32,654 nucleotides of DNA, taken from Caldilineaceae bacterium. GTDB lineage: Bacteria > Chloroflexota > Anaerolineae > Caldilineales > Caldilineaceae. Below are positions 23,143 through 30,244 of the stretch, piece by piece; position 1 is the stretch's first letter; each line of letters opens with the position of its first letter. The stretch covers positions 1 through 32,654 of the forward strand of contig JAPOVP010000101.1 in NCBI GenBank assembly GCA_026708085.1, given 5' to 3'. The notes under the pieces are model-generated. The model was not told where the DNA came from. It ran no database searches and saw only the letters and a list, made by a program, of their open reading frames with translations. The position numbers were made by a program, and so were the translations under genes.

Positions 23143-24786
23143 ATGACCGTACCCGAGCCCAAGAGCCGCACCGAGCAACTCGACATTCAGCAGAAGACCG
23201 ATGCCATCCTGAGCGGTAGCCGGCCCGTAGACAAGGACTACCCCTACATTCCACCAGACTACAAGGTCCACTTCCCACACATCGGCACGGACCGACAACT
23301 GTTTCTCGATAACTTCATTCTCGATCATCTCGACGGAGTCAGGAGAGAGCTGTGCACGCCGCAGAAGGCCCCCGAACCTCTCCTCTCCTTCACCGACCTT
23401 CCATGGGAGCGAGTACAGTTCAACCCCGGCACCGCCGGCGTCATTCACGATCCCGACGACGGCCTGTTCAAGATGTGGTACTGGCAGGGTCTGGCCGGCG
23501 AACCCTTCAACACCAGCCAGGTCCTCTGCTACGCCGAATCAAAGGACGCCCTCCACTGGGAGAAGCCCCTCCGCGATGACTGCCTCCCCTTCCAGGACCA
23601 TACCACCACCAACATCGTCCACCCCGACATCTCCCAGTCCGGACTCGCCCTGAACCACGACCGCAGCGACCCCGACCGCAAATACCTTCTCGTAAACTGG
23701 CCCCCCAAGACAGCCGCCAGGCGAACGCCCGGCAGCCCCCGCCTCTCCAGCGTCGACGCCTCCCCCGACGGCATTCACTGGCACAACATCAGCGCAGAGT
23801 CCCCCCTCCCCCACCACCATGAGCAAAAAATAATCTGGGACGAAAGCATCCAGCGCTACATCGGTTACAGCCAGTACTCCCACCATCAGAACTTCCTCTA
23901 CCGCAAACGCCAGATCGGCCGCCAGGAAAGCGCCGACTTCATCAACTGGTCGCCCAAGGAGGTAGTCCTGTCCGGCGACTGGGACGCCAACCTCCCGCCG
24001 GACCTCGAAATGCACGACATGTCCGTGCGCATTATCGGCGGACTCTACATCGGTCTTACCAGTGAATTCATGGCCGAGCCCTTCTGGCAGGAGCGGGCCG
24101 GCCACAACTGGCGCGACCAGGCCTTCTCCCGCCTCGGCCTCTACACCAGCCGCGACGGCAAACGCTGGCACCGCGTCGGCGGCCCCGGCCCCTGGGTAGA
24201 CACCGGCTTGCCCGGCGACCAGGACTACGGCTTTATCTGCTTCACCCCCGCCGGCGAGTTGGTCCACAACGGCAAGATGGTGATCCCCTACAGCGGCAAT
24301 CCCCAGAAGCAGAGCTGGCACACTCAGGAACCTCCCAGTCCCCTTTATCCACAAGAGAAATACAGGCTTCAACACGACGCCTGGCACGCCCGCCAGGCGC
24401 TGCAGGGCGACGCCCGTCTCAAGCGCGCCGTGGCCGGACTCATCCTGCGCGAGGACGGCTGGGCAAAGCTCGTCCCCGAATACGAGACCGGCCAGGTCTA
24501 CACCAAACAGTTCGTTTTCGAAGGCGACGCCCTGCGCGTCAACGCCGACTGCAGCTACGGCTACGTGCAGGTTGAGCTCCTCGACCCCACATTCACGCCC
24601 TACGCAGGTTTCTCAGCCGAACTCTGCGACCCGCTCATCGGCCCGCCCGACCAGATCTGGCACACAGTCAGCTGGCAAGGCAAGACCGATCTTCGCACGC
24701 TCTGGAACAAGCCCGTCCGCATCCGCTTCACCATCCGCGAAGCCAGTATCTACGCTTTCCAGTTTTTCCATTCCATGCCAGAATGA
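23143..24786 (+). CDS. GH32/GH43-like propeller protein (paralogue 2)
   Basis: This 547-residue protein is closely related to the one at 28525. Shared phrases in order are 'RQLFLDNFILD' (residues 51-61), 'LPWERVQF', 'DPDDGLFKMWYW', 'LCYAESKDALHWEKPLR', 'DRSDPDRKYLLV', 'SPDGIHWHNIS', 'IGRQESADFINWSPKE', 'GLYTSRDGKRWHRVG' and 'LREDGWAKLVPEYETGQVYTKQ'. The C-terminal beta domain starts near residue 450 ('ALRVNADCSYGYVQVELLD') and ends 'LWNKPVRIRFTIREASIYAFQF'. No signal peptide is present, although the fold is typical of glycan-cleaving enzymes. The nearest ribosome-binding-like sequence (AAGGA, 23126-23130) is 12 nt from the ATG, so translation initiation may be modest. Function is by fold only; I cannot name the substrate. 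Confidence 0.7.
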   Translation: MTVPEPKSRTEQLDIQQKTDAILSGSRPVDKDYPYIPPDYKVHFPHIGTDRQLFLDNFILDHLDGVRRELCTPQKAPEPLLSFTDLPWERVQFNPGTAGVIHDPDDGLFKMWYWQGLAGEPFNTSQVLCYAESKDALHWEKPLRDDCLPFQDHTTTNIVHPDISQSGLALNHDRSDPDRKYLLVNWPPKTAARRTPGSPRLSSVDASPDGIHWHNISAESPLPHHHEQKIIWDESIQRYIGYSQYSHHQNFLYRKRQIGRQESADFINWSPKEVVLSGDWDANLPPDLEMHDMSVRIIGGLYIGLTSEFMAEPFWQERAGHNWRDQAFSRLGLYTSRDGKRWHRVGGPGPWVDTGLPGDQDYGFICFTPAGELVHNGKMVIPYSGNPQKQSWHTQEPPSPLYPQEKYRLQHDAWHARQALQGDARLKRAVAGLILREDGWAKLVPEYETGQVYTKQFVFEGDALRVNADCSYGYVQVELLDPTFTPYAGFSAELCDPLIGPPDQIWHTVSWQGKTDLRTLWNKPVRIRFTIREASIYAFQFFHSMPE

Positions 24787-24832
24787 CCCCAGACAAGCAC
24801 TCATGTCCTGAATGAACCGAAAGGAGCCAAAC

Positions 24833-26476
24833 ATGGGATCTCACCTGAAGGTCCACAACCCAATGGGCTACCCGCCCCAGATCGACCAGAAGCACCTCGC
24901 CCCCCGCGTCAGCGACCTGGCCGGCAAGACCGTCTACCTCGTCGACTGCCGCTTCGACGACGGCGACATCCTCGTCGAGCAGATGGCCAACTGGTTCCGC
25001 GACAACCGCCCCGACATCAACATTGAAGTCCGCCGCAAGTCCGGCGTCTACACTGAACGCGACGAGAACCTCTACGAGGAAATCCAGCAGAAAGGAGCAG
25101 GGGCCGTCATGGCCGTCGGCCATTGAAGTACCTGCGCGCCGGCGGTCGCCGACCAATGCATTATCCTGGAAACTGAGTACAACGTCCCCACAGCCTCCAT
25201 CCAGACCGGTATCTTTCTGGATCTCGTGAAGGCCTCCACGCTTCAGCAGGGCATACCCTACCTGCGCCACGCCTTCGTGCCGCAGCCGGTGATGGGCCGC
25301 TCGCCGGACCAGTTGAGGGCCTACGTCGATGGCCCTGACGACATTACCGGCCGTCCCTTCATGAGCGAAGTCATCGCCGCGCTCACCCGACCAAAGTCGG
25401 AAGAGGAGACCCGTCAACACAATTTCGACCGCTCTACGCCTCGCTTCGTTGAGCCGGACACGGAAGAGAACCTGCACCAGCTCTTCGTCGAAAATCTCTG
25501 GACCGACATGCTGCCGTTCATCCTCCCAACAGAGGAGCGCGTCGCCGCCATGTTAGAGGGCACCAGCCGCAGCCCGGACACCGTAGTCGGCCAAATGCGC
25601 CCCACGGGCACCCGCGAAGCCTGGGAGTACACCGTAGAAAAGGTCGCCGTAAACGCCGTTATGGCCGGCGCCAAGCCTGAGTATTTCCCTGTTATACTGG
25701 CGCTGGCCGCAACATGCGCCTCAGCGCGGGCCAGCACCACCAGTTCCGCCGCATCCATGGCCGTCGTCAACGGACCCGTCCGTGAAGAGATTGACATGAA
25801 CTGGGGCACCGGCGCCATGGGACCCTACAATCACGCCAACGCCACCATCGGCCGCGCCTATGGTCTACTCTCGCAAAACCTCCAGGGCGGCTCCGTCCCC
25901 GCTGAGACATACCTCGGCTCACAGGGAAACAACTACGCCTACAACAGCGTGACCTTCGCCGAAAATGAAGAGCGCAGTCCGTGGGTACCCTTCCACGTCC
26001 AGCACGGATTCGACGCCGACCAGAGCGCGGTCAGCGTCTTCGGCGGCTGCCGCTCCACGGCCTTCAACCTCGGCCTGCGCGCCAAGCACTGGCAGGACCA
26101 TGTCCGCAACATGCTGCGCGGCCTCAACCCGCATAACCCGCCCACCTTCATACTCGACCCAATCACCGCCCAGCAGTTCATCGATCGCGGCGGCTTCGAT
26201 ACCAAAGAGAAGCTGATCCAGTGGGTCTACGAAAACGCCACCATGCCCGCCGGCATCTACTGGGACTATCAGCTGATCGAGAACTACGTCTACCCCCACG
26301 CCCTCAACGGCGTCGAGCCCTACGCCACTAAGCTCAAGGCCGCTGGCGACGAACTGATTCCGATTTACCGAGAAGACGAAATCCACGTCGTAGTCGTCGG
26401 CGGCGAGACCAACGGCTACTGGCGCATCATGGGCTGCAACTACGCGGGCACAGCTTCGGTCGATGACTGGCGCTAA
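24833..26476 (+). CDS. UGSC-family protein, probable selenoprotein with in-frame TGA (Sec98)
   Basis: One reading frame of 548 codons is continuous except for a TGA at 25124-25126. The N-terminal part (residues 1-97) ends 'GAVMAVGH'. After the TGA the same frame continues 'STCAPAVADQCIILETEY' and 'NVPTASIQTGIF', then joins a long domain with 'TEERVAAMLEGT', 'YTVEKVAVNAVMAGAKPEYFPVIL', 'VVNGPVREEI' and 'ANATIGRAYGLL'. This matches the UGSC-type family, whose redox motif is Sec/Cys-x-x-Cys; here it reads U98-S-T-C101. Reading TGA as selenocysteine restores the motif and a 547-residue protein. TGA is an ordinary stop in several neighbours (5304, 8669, 12427), so the code is not altered throughout. 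A hairpin with GGUC loop follows the TGA. AAGGAG (24821-24826) sets the start at 24833. The alternatives are a nonsense mutation of a Cys codon or a sequencing error. Its likely role is thiol-based redox chemistry; the substrate is unknown. Confidence 0.8.
25124..25160 (+). promoter_or_regulatory. SECIS-like hairpin for selenocysteine insertion
   Basis: The TGA (25124-25126) is followed after 13 nt by CGGC (25140-25143), an apical GGTC (25144-25147) and GCCG (25148-25151). A lower helix TGCG (25133-25136) with TGCA (25157-25160, one G-U) can form below an internal loop. Alternatively CATTG at 25121-25125 pairs with CAATG at 25154-25158, placing the TGA at the base of the stem. Bacterial SECIS elements sit directly after the UGA within the coding region and carry G in a small apical loop. 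The spacing and the GGU loop fit this pattern. The structure is by eye, not computed. Confidence 0.5.
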
Positions 26477-26571
26477 GTGTTTATATGCGCCGTTTTACAG
26501 TTACCCCATCCTTGCCTGACCGCAGGAAGGGCATCAACCGGCGCTGAGCGAGGTCAACCAAAACAACAAAC

Positions 26572-26615
26572 GGGCAGGACAAGTGGAGCAGTCCCTCTTT
26601 CCACCTGTCCTGCCC
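26572..26615 (+). terminator. Long stem-loop downstream of the UGSC gene
   Basis: GGGCAGGACA (26572-26581) pairs perfectly with 26606-26615. After one A/C mismatch, GTGGA (26583-26587) pairs with TCCAC (26600-26604), leaving a 12-nt loop. It lies 95 nt after the UGSC stop. The following CTTGAACTTT is only mildly T-rich, so it could be a terminator or an mRNA 3' stabiliser. Confidence 0.5.
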
Positions 26616-26667
26616 CTTGAACTTTCACAAGTCCCAAAGCTGAACGACCGGCTAGGTCCCCACAACC

Positions 26668-26699
26668 GGGCGGCATTCCCAAACGCCGTGTTGCCGCCC
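26668..26699 (+). promoter_or_regulatory. Leader hairpin just before a ribosome binding site
   Basis: GGGCGGCA (26668-26675) pairs with TGCCGCCC (26692-26699) around a 16-nt loop. It ends 2 nt before the Shine-Dalgarno region AAGGAAGAGG (26702-26711) of the second dioxygenase gene, where it could affect ribosome access. Confidence 0.4.
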
Positions 26700-26715
26700 C
26701 GAAGGAAGAGGCAAA

Positions 26716-27504
26716 ATGGAAGAGATTACGCAACTTCGACTGGAGGGCTACTGCCTTCTAAAAGGCGTCATTCCCCCCGACAAAGTCGGCCAGGTCCGCC
26801 AGGACATTGACAACTCCATGAAACCCGGCCTGGAGGCGTACGATAAGCATGACTGGTCTGCCGTCACCCATATGCTGTCCCTGGCTCCCTACTTCGCCAA
26901 CCCGCGTCTCCTGAAAATCGCGCGCACCGCCTTCAACCATGCCAAAGTGAAAATCTCCCAGACCGAGTTCAAGAGCGTGCCTCCCTACAGGAATCCACCT
27001 GAATGGCGCAACTTCCACACCGACTGGCCCCACGACCTGACCGACGCCTCCTTCTGCGGCCTTATCAATCAACCCTTTCCCGACACCATTATGAGTATCA
27101 CGTCAATCTGGATGCTCTACCCCTTCACGCCCGAGAATGGCGCCACCTGGGTCGTCCCCCGCACGCACCGCGACCCCCGCAATCCCCGCGGCCAAAACGA
27201 CGGCATCGACGGCATGAGTTCCATTCCCCACGAGGAGCAAATCTGCGGCGATGCCGGCGATGTTATCCTCATCGACAGCCGCATCTGGCACTCCGCCGGC
27301 GCCAACTCGACCGACGACATCAGGACCTCAGTCGTCGCCCGCTACTCACCCTGGTGGCTTAGTGTCGATTACGGCAAACGCAACTGCGCCTTTATTCCCG
27401 CCCACATTTTCGACATGCTGCCCGAGCCCGTTCAGGAGCTCTACTCCCATCGACGGGTCAAGAATGAACCGCTCCAAATCGGAAGTCCATCGCAGCAGTT
27501 GTAG
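26716..27504 (+). CDS. Phytanoyl-CoA dioxygenase (PhyH) family protein
   Basis: This 262-residue Fe(II)/2-oxoglutarate oxygenase-like protein is only distantly similar to the one at 22189. The N-terminus 'QLRLEGYCLLKGVIPPDKVGQVR' is typical of the family. The iron ligands are H101-x-D103 ('WRNFHTDWPHD') and His192 ('RIWHSAGANST'), with Arg203 ('DDIRTSVVARY') as the 2-oxoglutarate partner. 'WMLYPFTPENGATWVVPRTHRDPRNPR' (132-157) is the usual strand and turn before the distal His, so the active site looks complete. ATG 26716 follows AAGGAAGAGG (26702-26711). It stands apart from the UGSC gene by 240 bp with two hairpins, so it may be separately transcribed or post-transcriptionally tuned. Substrate unknown. 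Confidence 0.87.
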   Translation: MEEITQLRLEGYCLLKGVIPPDKVGQVRQDIDNSMKPGLEAYDKHDWSAVTHMLSLAPYFANPRLLKIARTAFNHAKVKISQTEFKSVPPYRNPPEWRNFHTDWPHDLTDASFCGLINQPFPDTIMSITSIWMLYPFTPENGATWVVPRTHRDPRNPRGQNDGIDGMSSIPHEEQICGDAGDVILIDSRIWHSAGANSTDDIRTSVVARYSPWWLSVDYGKRNCAFIPAHIFDMLPEPVQELYSHRRVKNEPLQIGSPSQQL

Positions 27505-27512
27505 GCACAGGC

Positions 27513-27551
27513 GCCGGCAAGCCGGCTGAGAATCAGACCAGGCTAGGTCTG
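27513..27551. terminator. Paired hairpins between convergent genes
   Basis: Two small stems fill the 47-bp gap between the + strand dioxygenase and the minus-strand gene. GCCGG (27513-27517) pairs with CCGGC (27522-27526), and CAGACC (27534-27539) pairs with GGTCTG (27546-27551), the latter abutting the minus-strand stop codon. Neither has a T-run, so bidirectional termination is plausible but unproven. Confidence 0.4.
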
Positions 27552-28280
27552 CTACCGTTCAAGAACTGGGAAGAAGCGAGGCTTCAGCATTTTGTAGAGG
27601 TCAGGTCCGTTGATGAATCCTTGCGGCAACAATAGATCAAGTGCCTTGTCCCTTTCGATGACATGGAGTTCACTACTCTCTGTGTGTGGATTGAACACCG
27701 TGCATCGGATCGCGTCGCTGCCCAATTCGCACGAAGCATCGGCCACCTTGCAGCTAGCTTCGTTCTCGCCCTTCGTGAGAACACAGTCGTAGTCAAAACC
27801 TGTAAACTCCTCAAAAGGAACAATCCTGTTGAATTCGTTAGTTTCGCTGTTGCGAACCCTTCCTCTGAGAGATTCAGGGAAAGAGAGTACCGCGTACTCT
27901 CTCCAGAGCTCCATATCTCTTGCTGAAAGAACAACCGACCTTCCGATATTGAAGTCATACACATAGTATCCGGCGCGACTGCCTGCCGTCTCCCGACAAA
28001 TGCGAATCTGATCCTCCACAGTCTGCCCGGTCGCAGACTGCCCGCCGTTGTCTGCCGCCCCCGCCGTACATCCTTGCAGGTAGAGAAGCTGCGAACTGAA
28101 AGGACCCCCAACGTATTCCCTGATCTCCTCGCCTTCACTGTATGCCCGAAAGACTAGGACAGCCGCCGACGCCAACAGGATGAGCAGGAATACTGCCGAG
28201 ACAATGCCCAACTGCCTGAACCGGGGGCTTTTCATTAAGAGAGCTGCAGGACTTTGCTTGATGGTCTGTGGTCGTTTCAT
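27552..28280 (-). CDS. Hypothetical single-pass membrane protein
   Basis: This is the only minus-strand gene with good support (about 242 residues from ATG at 28280). A short basic N-terminus is followed by one strong membrane helix ('LGIVSAVFLLILLASAAVLVF', residues about 23-44), and the rest would lie outside the cytoplasm. The outer part has six or seven cysteines ('LQGCTAG', 'IRICRET', 'YDCVLTKG', 'ASCKVADASCELG', 'IRCTVF'), suggesting disulphides. An in-frame GTG at 28325 is an alternative start. I do not recognise a family. Its codon choice is less GC-biased than that of its neighbours (many AAA, GAA and TTT codons), which may mean a different origin. Confidence 0.6.
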   Translation of the reverse strand: MKRPQTIKQSPAALLMKSPRFRQLGIVSAVFLLILLASAAVLVFRAYSEGEEIREYVGGPFSSQLLYLQGCTAGAADNGGQSATGQTVEDQIRICRETAGSRAGYYVYDFNIGRSVVLSARDMELWREYAVLSFPESLRGRVRNSETNEFNRIVPFEEFTGFDYDCVLTKGENEASCKVADASCELGSDAIRCTVFNPHTESSELHVIERDKALDLLLPQGFINGPDLYKMLKPRFFPVLER

Positions 28281-28524
28281 TTCATAGTCTCTGTAAAGTG
28301 TCCTCCAGACTGGACCTGGCCGCACAAATCTGCACGTTCAACGGAGGTAGTGCTGCCGAAGTTCCAACACAACTCAGGAAGTACGAGCTCCCCGCCAGTT
28401 TCAGTCAGATGTTAGGTCTTCGTGTAGACCGCTCTGGCCAAGGAGCTCTCAAAGTAAGTCCCAAAACTGTTCATCCCCCGACCCCATCAGTCAAGACTGA
28501 GCGCATCCAGGCCACTGACGCAAA

Positions 28525-30240
28525 ATGACAGAACAACGACAAGCCGAAACACCCGAAGCCAGATACGACTCCGAAATCGTCGACGTGCAGCGCCGCATGG
28601 ACGAAACCTGGGCCGGCGACAGACCCGTCGATCCCAGCACCTACCCCTACTTCAACCCCGACTACCGTCTCCCCTTCAAGCACATCGGCCTGCAGAAGCA
28701 GCTCTTCCTTGACAACTACATCCTCGACGAACTGATCGACGCCGAACGAATAGTCCCACCCCCACAGAGAGCAGAACCGCCCTTGATCGAATTCGAAAAT
28801 CTCCCTTGGGAACGCTACCACTTCACCTGCGTACCCGCCGCCGCCCTCTACGATCCCGATGACCGCCTTTTCAAAATGTGGTACAAAACCTTGGTCAGCG
28901 GCAACACAAACACCGCCCAAGGCACCGAAGTCGTTCTCTGCTACGCCGAGTCCGACGACGCCTTGCACTGGCGCAAACCCCTGCGCGAGGAATTTCAACC
29001 ATTCCAGGACAACCAAAAGACCAATATTGTCGTCCGCGACTTCGACAACGGCACCATCGTCCTCAACCCCGATCGCAGCGACCCGAGTCGGAAATTTCTC
29101 GCCGTCTACAACCCCTCCATGGAGGCCACCAGCCGCGGCCAGCGCGTCATGTCCCGCGTCGCCGCCTCGCCCGACGGAATCAACTGGCACGTGATCAGCG
29201 ACGATTCCCCATTCCGCCACCACCACCAGATGCGCGTAATCTGGGACGACGCCTACAAAAAGTGGGTCGGATATTCCCAGGCCTCGCACGCCTTCGCCAG
29301 CCATCTCCACGTCCGCACCATCGGCCGCCAGGAGAGCGCCGACTTCATCAACTGGTCCCCCAAACAGATCATCCTCTCCAGCGACTGGGACCCCAACGTC
29401 GGCCCCAATGTCGAATTCCACACCATGTCCGTGCGCAAAGAGGGCGGCCTCTACATCGGCATCGTCGAAGAGGCCCACGGCGAGCACCAGTGGCTCGTCA
29501 ACCGCAACGGCAGCAACCAGCGCGATCAGTTCCACACAAAAGCCGCTCTCTATACAAGCCGCGACGGCCACCGCTTCTTCCGCGCCGACGGCTACCAACC
29601 CTGGGCCGATAACGGCCCGCCCGGCAGCCAGTACTACGGCTACTTCTGCCACACCGTCGCTGGCTACCTCCTTCACCGGGGCAAAATGGTCATCCCCTGT
29701 TCCGCCTTCCCCCACAAGCAGCGCGACACGCGCCCCGCCGGCGTATCCAATCACGCGCCCCGCCTATCTGCCGCAGCCTCCCGCCGCCACATCGACGACC
29801 TCACCCGCCACGGCATCGGCAGCCCCATGATGGATCATGTACGCCCCGACCTGCCCATCCAGCGGAGCATCGGCGCCATCGTCCTGCGCGAGGACGGCTG
29901 GGCCGCGCTCCGTCCCAAATACGAAGCCGGCCAGGTCATCACCAAGCAGTTCGTCTTCGAGGGCAACGCCCTCCGCGTCAACGCCGACTGCGCCTACGGA
30001 CTGATCCGCGTCGCCCTCCTCGACTCAGAGCTGAAACCCTATCCCGGCTTCTGCCTGGAAGACTCCGTCCCGCTTCACGCGCCCGCCCGTCAGATATGGC
30101 ACCAGGCTTCCTGGAAAGACTCGCCTGACCTGCGCCTCCTGTGGAACAAACCCGTACGCATCTGCTTCTCTCTGCTGGAGAGCAGCCTCTACGGCTTCCA
30201 GTTTCATTACCAACCTGATACCGCAAATGAAGGACGCTAA
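28525..30240 (+). CDS. GH32/GH43-like propeller protein (paralogue 3)
   Basis: This 571-residue protein is the closest relative of the 23143 product. It shares 'KQLFLDNYILDELID' (near residue 58), 'NLPWERYHF', 'YDPDDRLFKMWY', 'LCYAESDDALHWRKPLREE', 'PFQDNQKTNIV', 'DRSDPSRKFLAV', 'SPDGINWHVIS', 'IGRQESADFINWSPKQI', 'LREDGWAALRPKYEAGQVITKQ' and the end domain 'ALRVNADCAYGLIRVALLD....LLWNKPVRICFSLLESSLYGFQF' (from about residue 477). It carries an extra stretch of about 30 residues (near 405-435, 'NHAPRLSAAASRRHIDDLTRHG') absent from its relative. No signal peptide and no clear ribosome binding site are seen before ATG 28525. It is likely a glycosidase-like enzyme acting with the six-hairpin protein that follows 4 nt later. 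Confidence 0.7.
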   Translation: MTEQRQAETPEARYDSEIVDVQRRMDETWAGDRPVDPSTYPYFNPDYRLPFKHIGLQKQLFLDNYILDELIDAERIVPPPQRAEPPLIEFENLPWERYHFTCVPAAALYDPDDRLFKMWYKTLVSGNTNTAQGTEVVLCYAESDDALHWRKPLREEFQPFQDNQKTNIVVRDFDNGTIVLNPDRSDPSRKFLAVYNPSMEATSRGQRVMSRVAASPDGINWHVISDDSPFRHHHQMRVIWDDAYKKWVGYSQASHAFASHLHVRTIGRQESADFINWSPKQIILSSDWDPNVGPNVEFHTMSVRKEGGLYIGIVEEAHGEHQWLVNRNGSNQRDQFHTKAALYTSRDGHRFFRADGYQPWADNGPPGSQYYGYFCHTVAGYLLHRGKMVIPCSAFPHKQRDTRPAGVSNHAPRLSAAASRRHIDDLTRHGIGSPMMDHVRPDLPIQRSIGAIVLREDGWAALRPKYEAGQVITKQFVFEGNALRVNADCAYGLIRVALLDSELKPYPGFCLEDSVPLHAPARQIWHQASWKDSPDLRLLWNKPVRICFSLLESSLYGFQFHYQPDTANEGR

Positions 30241-30244
30241 GCCC

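Noticed and set aside
24812..25126. A separate small gene of 104 codons ending at the TGA
   Set aside because: The same frame continues with family-conserved sequence directly after the TGA, so this is the N-terminal part of the larger protein; ATG 24812 also precedes the ribosome binding site.
25226..26476. A separate protein starting at GTG 25226
   Set aside because: This start lacks a ribosome binding site and cuts off the conserved STCAPAVADQC region that belongs to the same domain.
24833..26476. General reassignment of TGA as a sense codon in this organism
   Set aside because: TGA ends several neighbouring genes at family-consistent lengths (for example 5304, 8669, 10378 and 12427).
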